From positions 4,069,371 through 4,133,370 of the forward strand of contig CAJNOP010000010.1 in NCBI GenBank assembly GCA_905250075.1: DNA of 64,000 nucleotides, read 5' to 3'. Of this stretch, positions 1 through 13,059 are shown in pieces. The notes beneath the pieces are model-generated. The model worked only from the letters and a program-made list of their open reading frames with translations, ran no database searches and was not told the DNA's origin. The position numbers were made by a program, and so were the translations under genes. This DNA comes from Rotaria sp. Silwood1 (taxonomy: Eukaryota; Rotifera; Eurotatoria; Philodinida; Philodinidae). The stretch's first letter is position 1; each line of letters begins with the position of its first letter.

Positions 1-3000
1 AAAAAAAAGGTTTTTTTTGTGTTCTGTATTCTTGTTCGCACTCATTCATATATATATATACACAATACATGCATGAGTATGTGCGTGTCTGATAAATATT
101 CTCCCTGACACGATACAATCTTGTCGACATGCTTAAAAGACTAGTTGTTGATCGAATACATGACCAATATTATTGCGTGATAATTAATCAAGCAGAAAGG
201 ATTTTACTCGAAAGATATAACAAAATAGCACTTGATCAATAGATATATTGAACCTAATATGGAATCCAACAACATATATATTAATTCAGGATTTATTATC
301 AATTAGGAACTATTGAACATATGTTATCTATTGTTTACATCAAGATTTCATGGAAAAGGATAATTTCTTCTATTCAACTAATAAAACTAGATTTACTAGT
401 TCAAGTATTTACTATAAAAAACATATCAATGCATATATTCAATTAACTTTGATTTGAATAGAATAAATCTTTTGATTTATTTTCAATAAAATCAATATAT
501 CATCATAGTTCCTTTTAAAATAGATTAAACAATAGAATATATTCATAATGCATCTTGACTTTGAATATTTGGTATTGGATAGATGCAATTTCCGGAATAT
601 GTAGTTTGATTGTCGTGAATAGTTGTTTTGTTTTAATATTAAAAATCTTTTTATTTCCATCTTTATATTTCTTAAAATTTATTTGACATATGCTTATATT
701 TAAAAGAAAGAAATAAAAAATTAAATTAAAAAATCAGTTAATATAAAATTGATTATGACAACTTATTTCTGTGAATGAAAGACATTATAATACACAACAT
801 GAAAAAAATCCATTTAACCTAATGATGTATTGATTTCTAGGTCATTAAAATATAATTTCAATAATGAACAACTGAAATATTGTTTGTGTTTGTTCTTAGA
901 AGAAATATCACATTGAATAGTAACGAAACTATATTTACATTTGAAGTCGACAATTAAAATTTTCCATACTTTAACAAAAGCAAACTACAACTTTAAGAAA
1001 AATTTTTTTCTACTAAGAAAATATAAAAAGCATCTATGAAATCTAACTTAGCATTAAATTTTTGCTGAAAGAGACATCTCAGATGCATTATGTATCGTCT
1101 GGACGTATAACAATATTGCCACGACGAGTTTCACTGTTGTCAAAATACATTTTCACTCATATATTATAATATTTTAAAGTTTTTCCAATAAATCTGCAAA
1201 ATTACCAAAATTCTATAAGATTTTCATAATATTAAATAACATGAATGATTTAATAAACTGTAAATATTGATATTTTCCTTTCAATAAATTTTTAAAATAC
1301 AATCATACAGAATTGAACATATAGAAATCTATTATTTATTTCTCTATAAAAACCTGTATATTGATATGAATTAGAAATTATTTATTCTCTCTCTCTTAAA
1401 AAACAATATTTGTTGGTTATTCACGTAATACGTCGAATATTCAAAATTTCTACAAATTCTTTTTCGATATACTAATTTTACTTAGTTGCATACAGTGCAT
1501 AGAGTTGCTTAGGACAAACTAATTTAACAAATTTTTTCAAAGTAAACTTAGAAACACAATTTAAAGAAAATATCAAATTTCAATTTAATGTGAAAAAGCA
1601 GCTTTTAATGACAGTTTTGTGAACACTTTTTTCCTTTTCATGCGATCAAAGATTTTAATTAGTGTGTTTTCTCATACATCAGACTAAAGTCTTTCAAAAG
1701 CTTCATGTTAAAATGAAATCTTTTAAAAGAATTTTGTCTGAAGAATTAGAAAAAAGTTTTTCAATTGTTCAACCTCAAGAAATGGAAAAAAGTTATACAC
1801 AAGAATGTTCTCAAGAAGTGCTTCCTTACAATAATATTATATTTGACCTTTGCTTTCTTAATTTATTTTCAAAAAAGAATCGTTAATCTAGCTTTTCCTA
1901 GTTAATTCGATGCAACTAAGGAGTAATACAATATATCGAAAAGAATGTGTGAAACTATTGAATTTTCGATATCTTACTTCCTTTTATATTTTCTCAATCT
2001 ATCAAGAAAAAACTAAACTAATAGTTTAAATTTTAAACAATTGATGAAATTGTAAGTCACTGAAGATTAGTATATCTTTAAATGTGATATTAAATCTGTC
2101 ATTTTCATAAATAATATTTATACACTAATCATAAATATTTCTTAAAAAGAAAAAGAATTGTTTCAATATGTCAGCCTGTTCTTCTTGTCACAACAATTTT
2201 AATATTTTTAAGTAATTGACGATAATAAGATTGACACGTATTAATCATAAGCACCAAAAAGAAAAAAAAAAAAAAGAAAAACTTTTATTGACAGAACAAC
2301 AATTGAAATTTATCTTAAAGATCATTTATTTTCCAAGTAAAAACACAAATTAAATTCCACGATTGAAACAAAAAAACAAAATCGACAAAAGACAACAAAT
2401 CATTCCATATGGTATAAATGAAATAATCCATCGAATGTCGGCATAGTAAAGTGCATCGACATTCTGTCTTCAAAGAATAGCCTTCGGTATGGCTAATATT
2501 GCTCACTTACATTACTTATTTTTTTTCTTTCAATAATCGTACCGACAACTGATCAATGATGATTAGCTCCAGATGATATGATTGTTGATATGCTGCTACT
2601 TTGCTCTATCGATAGAGATTGATATACACATACATGTTTGACATGGTCAAAGCGATTGATATTTATCGTCTATTATCTTATTCACACTAAATGGCTTGCA
2701 TCATTTTCTTCTTCGTCTTCTTTTTTTCTCCTCTGTTAATCGAACTTTCTTAGCAAGAGATAGTTGGCATCATTCATAGATATCTTGATCAATTCAAGTT
2801 AATCATAAACAAACCTCCTATCTATATGATGAGTTAAATGAGAATGAATAAAAAGAAACGAAGTACAAATAGATTCATCATTCTAAAAAAGAACCCATCC
2901 ATTCGTCATATCAATTGATCGTATACATTTCAAGATTCTTTGCATATTTACTAATGGATTTCACACAGTTGGAATTCCATTTTTATGTTATTATCGATTA

Positions 3001-4846
3001 AAGACAAACAAGAATATCTTTCATTTATTTATTTATTTATATAAACGTAAACAACGAAGAACAAGTAAGAGTTATTAAATTCTTTTTTTTCTTTTTTTTG
3101 TATTTGATAATCTGTCTTAAACAAGAAACTATATATGATCATTGAAAAATTTAATATGCTACTTTTATTTTATTAATTGTTAGACTAATAGTAATTATTT
3201 TAAAAATCTTCTTAGATTGAAGCTAATAGTGATAATTACTATAAGAAAAAAACTTAATAGACCACTGATTTAGTTTATTATGTTCATGTCTTTCAAGTTG
3301 TCTTCTTCTTTTTTTTTGTTATTCATAACTTGTCATTATCATTTTATAGTTTTGTTTTTTGAAATAAAAAACCTATATATTAGTTATTTTTATGATATGT
3401 TCACTTGTCATTTTGACTATATGATCGTTTTTGGGAATTACTTCAATTATAATAAGACAGAAGAATATGAGAATAAAGTAAAATAATGAGTGAGAAGCTT
3501 GAAGCATGGCATACACGTATAAAAATTAGAAATAGATATCTTTTTTTTTCTGCTTTTTTCTTTATGTCACTGATTTGTCTTTGACTGTCTGTCATTTGAT
3601 GATGACAACGTCGTAGAGTGCCAGAGCGGAACCTATTTAATGTCTCTAATTGCTGCTCGAGTAACAACTCTTTCATACTTCCTCTAAAATTGATTGTGCC
3701 TTATGAGTTAAAAAAAAGAAAAGAAGAAAAAGACAGAGAAAAATAACATAGACACACTGATGATGATGACGATGATGAGTTCGAAGACAGTAATGTTAAA
3801 GAAGAATAAATAAGTGGAAGAAGATTACCCACTTTATACACCTGCCTATACATGTATACACGTATATTTATATCAGTTAAGTAAAAACCGACTTAGAAAA
3901 GTAATAAAACTATATTTAACTAATCTCGATGTTTTTTTTCTATTCTTTATACTCTCAACTTCATTATCCTAATGGCTTTTTCTTTTATTAAGTCAAATAA
4001 CAACTTTTTGTTTGATCGATGATTATATATATATACATATATAAACATAGAGACAAATGAATACACTATAGTATCAATTATCATTAGTAAAACATTCTTT
4101 TTTTTTGGATATCTTTATCGATATATGTATATTACTTCGCATGAATGATAATTTGAAATGATCATCATTATCATCATCCGACTCTCAATTAGTCGTTGTT
4201 ACATAGGAAAGCGCAGTAGCCATTAAGCTTCTCCAACTTTCCGCTTGATGCTCGTTGAAAATAAACGGAGCATTATCATCATTTTTCTCTTCTCTCTTGT
4301 ACACCTGACAATTGTAATTCGACGCGCGTGAGTTTAGCAGTCAGAAAAGGAAAAGATGATGAGAGATGATGGTGACGGTGATTCCTTTCTGATGCTACTA
4401 CTCACACATGACTGAATTTGACGGTAAAGGATGCAGCGGAAGAAATCAAGCTAAATGAGAAGAGAGATTTTTTTGACAGAGACATACATACACACACACG
4501 CACATATATATATTTATATAAATAGAAGTAAGTTTTTATGATAAGAGACAGGTATATTAATTGCTTGTTAATCGATTGGTTCGTCAATATATTGAATAGA
4601 TTAACCAATCATAGAAAGAACTGGTAGGTATCAAATAATGATTTCTTCCATCTTTCCTTTTTTTTCTTCTCTCTTTCTCTTGATATTCCTCGAGGCTATC
4701 TTATCTTTGTATACACATCTGATAATTTGTTAATCGTCTAAGTAAAAGCCAACGCGTTTGCACAAAGTGCCCATCGCTTAATATGATTAGTTGATATTCT
4801 ATATATTCGTCATTTTCAGATTTTCTTAGACATTTTTTTCTCAATC
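1..4846. other. AT-rich non-coding stretch, no gene seen
   Basis: This stretch holds AT-rich sequence with short T, A and TA runs (for example near 49-62 and 4028-4045). Open frames are all under 80 codons and show no family resemblance or codon pattern like the genes nearby. The last part lies upstream of the homeobox gene and may hold its promoter, but I see no convincing TATA box or other site. Confidence 0.6.
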
Positions 4847-6614
4847 ATGTCAACGATGCCAATGTCAACAAATGATCTTTATCAACGGTATTCATCATCA
4901 TGGCCATTTTCATCTTTAAATATGATATCAAATCGTCATTTATATCATCATAATGAAAAATATCGTTCATCAACAAATAATCGTATAACACGTTTTTATA
5001 TTGATGATATACTTGCTGATTCAAAAACATCATCAACAAATGATATATGTTCACGTTCAACAAAAAATCATAAAGGTTTTGTTTTGTTTTCTGTGTTTTT
5101 TTGTCAATTGTAGTTGAGTTTGAAAAACAAAAAAGAAAACTTTGTTATGAAAATCAATTCTGTGATTTCTTTTTTTTTTTAGAACGTTGTCGATCAGTTT
5201 CGAACAGTGATGATGGTGACTTATTAATAAATACACAAAAGAAAAAAAAGAAAAAAGCACGAACTACTTTTACGGGTAAACAAATATTTGAACTTGAAAA
5301 AAAGTTTGAAGATAAAAAATATTTATCATCAACTGAACGTGCTGAAATGGCTACATTACTCACTGTTACTGAAACACAAGTTAAAATTTGGTAAGTCAAA
5401 AAAAAAAAAGAATTAGTAACACTTATAACTGTTTTTTTAATGTTAATGAACTTACTGTCGGAAAAAAATATAAATGAGAATAGAATGACAAACGACGTCA
5501 TTTGTTCATTTGATAATGAAAGATTGATTAAATATAGTGTAAAAAATTAGAAACATTCTAATTTGTAAATCTGCTATTGAATAGAATTAAATAAGATTTT
5601 GATATAAATAGTTTGATGATTACTTTGTGAAATTATTAAAATAAATGATTATGACAGTGCATCGAAAAGATGTTTGTTTTTTAATTTTTAATGAATTCAA
5701 AATCCAAATATTACATGTAATCAAGCTTAGGATTTAGATGAATGAGCTTTTTTTCAACTTGACATAATAAACTGTTTCAGAATTGGAATTAAAAACAAAA
5801 TGAAAAGTATGATTGATCAAAATAATATAGATATGAATATATTTGTCTAGACATTAGTTTACTAATATAAGATAACCTATTGTTGTCTTTGTTTGGGCCT
5901 GGATTAATTTAAAATAGTCAACTACTTGTTCATGTATATTCATTTGTAAAGCTAATTATTAAATCATTTATGTAATGATCATTTCAACAAGAGTTATTCT
6001 GTAAGGAGTAAAAGCACCATATATGACAGAAATAAGGACAAAAAAAAAGGATTCTCTATTAATATAGTTTTAAGAGTTTGCTTTTTTTTTCTAGGTTTCA
6101 AAATCGTCGTACAAAATGGAAAAAAACAGAAAATATTTCGAATGCTGAAGCTGCTGAACATAAATTAAGTACAAGAAAAATGTCATCAACTTCATCATCA
6201 TCATTAGATCATAATCGAAATCAAGCTGTTCAATTACCAGTCGGTGGTAGTACAAGTAGCAAGAGCAGTAGTTGTAGTTCAGCTAGTTCTCATCGATCGA
6301 ATAAACGAGTTTATAGTGCACCACCACCATTAGCTCCACTCCCTTCTCCACTTCCATTACTTTATTTTAATCCATTTTCACATTTACTTCAATCATCATG
6401 TTCATCAAATCATGACAAATTATCTTCACCATCATTTGATGAACGTTGTTGTTCAAATTCATCCTCATCTCAATCACCTTTAGCAATACCTGAAACTAAT
6501 CATTGTTCACCTTCCAGTAGTTCTACACCATTGAATGACAATATTGAAGATCAAACAGCTGATGAAAATACAAAACCACAATGTTTAATTAAACAAAGAT
6601 CTTGTTCGAGATAA
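4847..6614 (+). CDS. NK7-like homeobox transcription factor
   Basis: Three exons are predicted: 4847-5075, 5183-5390 and 6095-6614, giving 318 residues. All junctions are GT-AG and in phase. The homeodomain lies at about residues 99-158, carries [18 protein letters not shown] near its start, and ends in the helix-3 signature [13 protein letters not shown], so it should bind DNA in the nucleus. The second intron (704 bp) splits the codon of the invariant Trp48. [11 protein letters not shown] and [12 protein letters not shown] in helices 1-2 recall the NK7 group of NK-like (ANTP-class) homeobox genes, a group I recall as absent from vertebrates. That subgroup call is from memory; NK-like is much safer. 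The C-terminal half is rich in Ser with a Pro-rich stretch. No paired, POU or LIM domain is seen. A possible poly(A) signal AATAAA lies at 6642-6647. An acceptor-like sequence ends at 4820, just before the start codon, so a 5' UTR intron or trans-splice site is possible. Confidence 0.85.
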
Positions 6615-8884
6615 AGAATTACATTTGAAACATAAATATAAAATAAATTCTTTTTCGTGTGTTTGTCTTCTTCCTTGTTTTTTCGTCTTCTTTAATTAAT
6701 AAATATCAATATGTTCTTTTACAATCTATTTCTAGTATTGTTCAATTAAAAATTTAAATAAATATTCAGTAACACTTTTTCTTTGTATAAAATTACTTTG
6801 ATTATAAATAAGTTTTTAAAAGTATGATTATGTTCTTCACTAATACCATCGTTTTGAATAGTTTTCATGTTTAAATGAGATTAGCAATTCCTCGTATTAG
6901 ACTTAATAATTCAACTTGATGATCTTTATTTTAATAAAAATACTTCATAAAATAAATGGTTATAAAATAATGAATAATCAGATGTTTGGAATTAATATGA
7001 AGATCTATTTCTTTAGAAAATAGAACATGTTTTCTACGTTCAAATTATTTATTTGAAAAAGCAAAATTTAGAAAAAAAAAACATGAATTAATTACAACAA
7101 CGTTATTTTCGACTAAAATTGAAAGTCGATATTAAAATAACAGTTGGAGATAAAAATTTTAAATTTTTGTGTCGCATATTGAGAATTTGTTTCTTTTTTA
7201 GTCTTTATAATATTATTTGATAAGCAATGCTTACTCAAGGAAATATTAAGGAGGATAATATTGAGTAATTTAGTATTCTATTAGAAGATGAAACATGACT
7301 TTTGTAAAATTATACATGTATATAAATCATCAGTAGAAAAACGGAAGAAAGAAATGTTCCGGAACAACATCCGCATTCATATACTATAATTTTGTGGATA
7401 GAAATAAATCTATAAATGAAATCGTAGAGATTCAAAAAGAAAGAGAAGTTTTTCTAGGCAAATTAAGTTCTGTCCGTAAATAAGATCAACAATGAATTTT
7501 ATACAAAATCAAAGCTTGTTGTTCATTTGATATTTATTTGTGTAAGTTAAAATGAACGGTGACATGAGTTCTTGGTTGATGAATTATAAAGTTCTTGAAT
7601 TTTTATAGAGACTGTATGTGGTAGCAAAACAATAGTAAATTACAAGATGCTTTCCGCGCTGTAAAATTTGATAATTGTTAACATAGAGAGCGACTATTGC
7701 ATTCATGAAGCCGTAAGAAACAAGTAATTTTTTTTTTCTATGCATCTTCTTTTAAACAAAAACTATGATTGACTATGCTCTGTTAAAAATTGTTTGTCAG
7801 GTTTTTGACCTATTTTGCAAAGCATGAATTTTTCTTTGTTTTTTTTTTGAAAAATGACAATAATCTGAAATGTTTACATAATCGACATTGAGTCATATTA
7901 ATCAATGCTATTTTGATTGAGCATTCGTTGAATAGATTCAAGGCGGGACCAGTTCCATCTATGGAATAGATAAAATACTGTTTATACTGTCTTTAGGCAA
8001 CCTATTCATTGTTGAAAAATATTCTTCTGTGTTCTGAAAAAGTTGTAATCAGACGAAGGAATTCGACCATATTTACTAGAATTGATATAGTTAAAACTCA
8101 TATTAATGAGTAGGAATCGTTATGCATGATATGTACTTTGATATCTGTCAGACGATCAATATCAAGCGATAGTAGCCAATGAATATTCTTTTTGACAATT
8201 CTGATCCGTTAATTCTCTTTGTTAACATTTTGCTCTCTTTTGTTTAGAGCAATAAGCCAACTCAACAAACGTTAATATTCGAAAACACAACAAAGTAGTT
8301 ACCTATAATATCCCAATATCGAGAGCAAAACATGTTTATGAATTTAGTATTCGATATTGACGACCATTTGTAATATGCCAAAGTGGTAATTCATAACCAT
8401 AATAAAAAATAACGTAATAAAACTTTAAGGGATATTTTTTGTATAGCCATTAATAAGCAAAAGCAATTGAAAAAGAATTTTCTCAAGAGACTTAGATCAA
8501 CCGTGAATAGAATAATAATAATAATAATACCAAATGCAATGGATGATATAAGAGCAGATTGAAAAAATCAAACATAGAATAAATCAACAATATATGATGA
8601 TTATCTTACGAACTACCAAGACAAGTTCGATTTAAACAGTAACAATCATTTCAAAGATCGATTAAAGACATATATAGTCGAGTATTGTGACCAGTTGTTC
8701 TAAAATGAAATTATTAATTTATATAAAACTTTATTTTTAATCAATTTTTGATTCTAATTATAAAAACTATGAAACATGAAGTATTTAGTTCAAGAATAAC
8801 AATATCCTATATTAATTTACTCGTGACATCATGTCATATATCATCTAGGTACATTATTGTTACAATTACTCGGATACTTTTGAT
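6615..8884. other. Intergenic, no gene seen
   Basis: After the homeobox 3' UTR this stretch is AT-rich with no convincing coding exon on either strand. A short AAT repeat lies around 8510-8528. Confidence 0.55.
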
Positions 8885-9545
8885 CAATATACAAGTCAGA
8901 CCGTATGTGGCAGACATGAATTCTTTCCCTTATGAGCGAGTCTCCTCTTACATGTCAAATAGTTCTTCGATCACTAGTATGTTCGTAGACTTTAGATTCA
9001 CCTTCGATCAGCTGTGATCTGAAGGGATTGTAGGAAAACTAGTCCACATGGGTACTTCGCAAGCATCCATGAAATGGATCAGTGTATGGCTGCAAGATAG
9101 ATTTGAAGTAATAGTGATACGAGGTAAAACACCGAGGTTCGTTCTTTATTCGTCGTGGTGGTCTCTAAGTGTGATTTTCTAGCCGTAACTATGTTGTTTC
9201 TCTTCGTCGAACATTTGACTGTTATCATAATCGGGAAAATAGAAATCAGTTTCACAAATCAATGTATCAACATAGAGTAAAAATTGCATAAGTTCTTGGA
9301 TTGTTCCGACTTTTTTGTATACTCAAACAGTTCAGTCGATAAACTATTCAAGAACTCAAGAAATGTTTTCTACCTGTATCATCAACTATATGAATCCAGT
9401 GCTTCCATGTGGGAACCATACAATCGAATATGTTGCTTCATTCAAATATCTAGGCTAGTGTTTCATCTCGAAAACAAGTTGTGATTATGTCATAGGGTAA
9501 ATGTGCTCACAAATTTGCCAGCAAACAGCGCTGGTTAACTCAATC
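8885..9545 (+). pseudogene. Decayed non-LTR retrotransposon reverse transcriptase
   Basis: One forward frame keeps several reverse-transcriptase landmarks between stop codons. FVDFRFTFDQL starts at 8982, where active elements have F-x-D-F-x-x-A-F-D, and is followed by a TGA at the place where the family usually has Trp. Next come GIVGKL and a KWISVWLQDR block (about 9065-9110), matching the region before finger motif 3. The FKYLG motif lies at 9441-9455, in the same frame as 8982. The spacing of 153 codons is shorter than the 170 in the intact LINE at 43-44 kb, so a small deletion is likely; the Y-x-D-D catalytic block is not found. It is not coding now. The sequence differs from the younger LINE in this window, so it belongs to another family or is much older. 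Confidence 0.65.
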
Positions 9546-12084
9546 AGCTGTATTGAAACTTCTTCACGGTAATTTCGTCATGTGTTATTCTCTACAGATA
9601 TTATCTGTAGAAAACTAATTATTTACTAATTGAAATCAACTATTCTGTTCGATATTTATTCTTCTCGTTGAACCTATTTTTTTTTTCTAGTAATGCCTTT
9701 ACAAGAACAATAGAAACATTATGTTCTCAGTCTTTGAAAAATATTACTTGTAGTTTATAAAATAGTTTTTCTCACGAAGACGCTAATTTCGATTTTCTTT
9801 TCCAACGTCAGAAAATAATTATAGGACTCGTTGATTTATTTTCAGAATTGTCAATATCCTTATATTTCATAGAGATTAATTTGGTATACACAATTACATA
9901 ATGTATTCGTAACGGATTTCGATGATTACTTCATTGGATCTCTCGTCAACGATCGTTCAACTAATCGAACATTTGAAAGTTTAGAGTTTTATTTACATGA
10001 ATGGAAAAATCATTGATTGTCTCACTTGAGTTCTTGCATTTATTTTAGATGGACATCCATTCGATTCCTAGTATCTTTTTCCATCAGCAGCAACAATTGT
10101 ATATGATAAAAATCGCGATTTCAACATAGTTAATGAATATATACATGTTAAAATCAGAGAAGTATTCGTTCTTTTCTCTGATTCTCATTTGAAGTCGTTC
10201 GACATGTTGGGTTCATAGCTAAATTATTTGTTGGCAACGTTAAAACTATCTCCATTGTATTCATTCGTGTTGCTAACAAATTTGTTAATGGTCTTACAAT
10301 ATCTTTCATGAACAATGTGAATGCTTGATAGTTCGCTAATTTTACTCAATCGATTGGTTTCATTCGTTTTTAACTTTTTAACTGACGTACTGATATTACT
10401 TTTACAGTTATAATTGTTCTATTTACTATTAGTCCAGATGCATTAGTACAAATACATCTTATTCTCATTGTTATTATCAATCTTTACTCAATGTATTGTA
10501 AAATACATACAATCTATCGTATTGAGTACGGTTTATGTCTTTAATCAGCAGGGCAAATACTTTGCATTAATTTTGTTTCTTTTGTATCTCACTGTTTTAA
10601 TCACAGTTGTCATTTATTTTTTCGTTGACGTACTAAAGTTAATTTTGACAAAGTGTTATTGTTTGTATTTTAACTTGTTGCTATAATATTCATAATTACG
10701 GTCAGTATTCATTAGATAAGTAAACGACAATCACCAATTCTTAAGCAAAATTGCAAGAATATTCTGCACCAGAATACTATTAAAATAAAGAACATCATTG
10801 ACAAAAATACGTTTTGTTATTTATTTTATGTACATAGAATTTTCTCATTACTTCACTGAAACTTTTTATGCCTTTCATAAGGTGGTATGTGGGTATAAAA
10901 GATTTGATAGATAGTGACAAATATATTTGTTGATCTATTAATATGTTGAGATGTTTTCTATATTGAATTATTCTAATGTTATATATATTATTTAAAGTTA
11001 AAACAACCATCAAAGATAAATCATCTTGAACTCTTATCAAATCTCATTCTTTGCCTATTGAAACAGTTATCTTTTTTCGTTTATTCTCGTTGTGAAGTAT
11101 TTATCTTACTTTTGATTACAAAGAAATTCTATTTGTCTCTTTGATGACATTGCAACAAACAAAAAAAAAAGTAAAGTTTCATAACAATTCTTCTTTTCAT
11201 GATAAACCTATAATGTATAAAACGAACGCATAAATTTGAAGATTTGTGCAGAATGTTAAAACTTTGTCAATTTATTTGTTTTGTCTCAAAACGGTACGTC
11301 AACATTACTATTCATGTGAAAGTATAATGTGTTCCACTGTTTTTCTGAATAACTTTTTATAAGAACATCAAAGAGACCTGCGGTTTCCATCATTCAAGAA
11401 AGAAGACTCAGGACCACTAGAATCTGATTAGTTAACAATTACCCAATCAGGAAAGTTCTGAGTAGAGATTTTTTTTTGAAAACGATATTCTCAAGCTGAT
11501 TACTCGACGAAGCAGCTAGGCAGGCGTAATTTTGCATGCTTAGCCGAACGGCGATATTTGTTGTTAAGTTCGAAATGATCTGGAAATTTATTTCAGTATG
11601 TCTAAAATTCCACAGTCAACCTTCATACAATGAAGGAATTGACATTTTGAAAGTATTGAGATAATAGAGTAAGATTATTTCGAACTTAAAAAAGAAATAT
11701 CCCCATCTGACTAAGTATGTTGAGTTACTCTTACTTACTCCTGCTTTTCCGAGTAATCACAGATCAATTGATTGATATCGAGAGTCTCAGGAAAAGTCTT
11801 AAAACTCTCGAATGGAACAACCTACGAAGTTCGGTTTTGTGTAGATAGAAAAAGAAATAACCTAGAAATATTATTTTTGAAAATCTTCACCAAGAACTCA
11901 TCTGAGTTGATCAATCAGATTTTGATGATCCGGATCTTCTCACTTGAGTGATAAAAGCCGTAAGTCTCTATGATATTTCTATCAAAAGTTATTCAAAAAA
12001 AATAGTGAAACATATTATATTCAGAAATAGATAGTAGTTTCTGTTTATCTAATTTAAAAATTAAAAAAAAAAAAAATTAGATCA
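9546..12084. other. Intergenic, no gene seen
   Basis: No supported gene. One open stretch of about 40 codons around 9895-10015 (+) has a protein-like look but ends in a stop and matches nothing I know. A poly(A) run at 12063-12076 lies just before the start of the next gene. Confidence 0.5.
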
Positions 12085-13014
12085 ATGTCTTCATCAATAA
12101 AACCGGCTTGGTGTTCGAAATTGCCACGTTCACAATATTCTTTACTTGATCGTGTTTCAATTTCATCTCAACAATGGTTTCAAGTTTATCGTGTTCGTCC
12201 AAATGTATTCGCTATTTATGAACCATATCATTGGGAAGAGACAATTTCTTATCTTGTTATTGGTTCTAAACATTCATTATTAATTGATACTGGTATGGGT
12301 ATTGGAAATATTCAACAAGTTATTCAGTCTCTTATTCCTTCAACAACATCACTTAAAGTGATTAATACACATACACATCATGATCATATTGGTGATAATT
12401 GGCGTTTTTCAGGAAAAATTTTAGGTGTTCGATCAGATTTTACTGAATATAATGCACAAGGTACGATTGAAGAAGCACAAAATGAATTAAAACCGGGTAT
12501 GATCTGGGAAAAATATTTACCTGAAGATTTTAATCCTAAAGATTATCGTATTCGTCCATTTCAAATTAATACTTATGTAAAAGAAGATGATCGAATTGAT
12601 CTTGGTCAAGGACAAGAATTACAAATAATTTCAACTCCTGGTCATTCACCAGATTCAATATCAATTCTTAATGAAAAAGAACGTTTGTTATTTGCTGGTG
12701 ATGTTTTCTATCAAGGTCCGATTCTTCTTTATCGACCAGAAACTAATCTTCAAGATTATTTAATATCATTAGAAAAACTAGCTAAAATTAGTACGAAATT
12801 TGATTTAGTATTACCTGGTCATAATATACCTAATGTTGAATCAAAATTGATAATGAAAGCAGCTAAAGCAATGCAAGAAATTATGAATGGAAAATTAATT
12901 CCCAAAAAAACAGATGATGGAAAATATGATGAATATTCATTTGGAGAGTTTTCATTTGTTATTGATCGATCTTTTTTATTGTCAACATTAAATAAAAATA
13001 AAGAAATATTTTAA
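12085..13014 (+). CDS. Metallo-beta-lactamase-fold hydrolase, single exon
   Basis: A single uninterrupted frame encodes 309 residues. The protein has the full set of metal ligands of the metallo-beta-lactamase/glyoxalase II fold: H96-x-H98-x-D100-H101 within NTHTHHDHIGD, H187 in STPGHSPDS, D206 in LFAGDVFY and H246 in LPGHN. D68 in LIDTG fits the conserved strand before the metal site. It should be a di-zinc (or Fe/Zn) hydrolase acting on an ester, thioester or similar bond; the substrate cannot be told from sequence. No signal peptide or membrane segment is seen, so it is probably cytosolic. The gene has no introns, unlike its neighbours, and the protein reads like a generic bacterial-type MBL-fold enzyme, so horizontal gain is possible in a bdelloid, but this is inference. 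The start ATG follows an AG at 12080-12081 that could serve as a splice acceptor. Confidence 0.9.
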   Translation: MSSSIKPAWCSKLPRSQYSLLDRVSISSQQWFQVYRVRPNVFAIYEPYHWEETISYLVIGSKHSLLIDTGMGIGNIQQVIQSLIPSTTSLKVINTHTHHDHIGDNWRFSGKILGVRSDFTEYNAQGTIEEAQNELKPGMIWEKYLPEDFNPKDYRIRPFQINTYVKEDDRIDLGQGQELQIISTPGHSPDSISILNEKERLLFAGDVFYQGPILLYRPETNLQDYLISLEKLAKISTKFDLVLPGHNIPNVESKLIMKAAKAMQEIMNGKLIPKKTDDGKYDEYSFGEFSFVIDRSFLLSTLNKNKEIF

Positions 13015-13059
13015 TACTCTTCTTCGGGAATATTTTCAACTATTTTGGAAATTCTGCAA

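Noticed and set aside
439-660. Short reverse-strand frame
   Set aside because: 73 codons of AT-driven residues with no family resemblance, splice context or flanking exon.
3443-3676. Reverse-strand frame beginning MKELLLEQQLETLNRFRSG
   Set aside because: The start looks helical, but the second half becomes random hydrophobic sequence and there is no supporting exon nearby.
9895-10015. Protein-like forward stretch with FDDYFIGSLVNDRS
   Set aside because: About 40 codons between stops without a recognised family or good splice sites.
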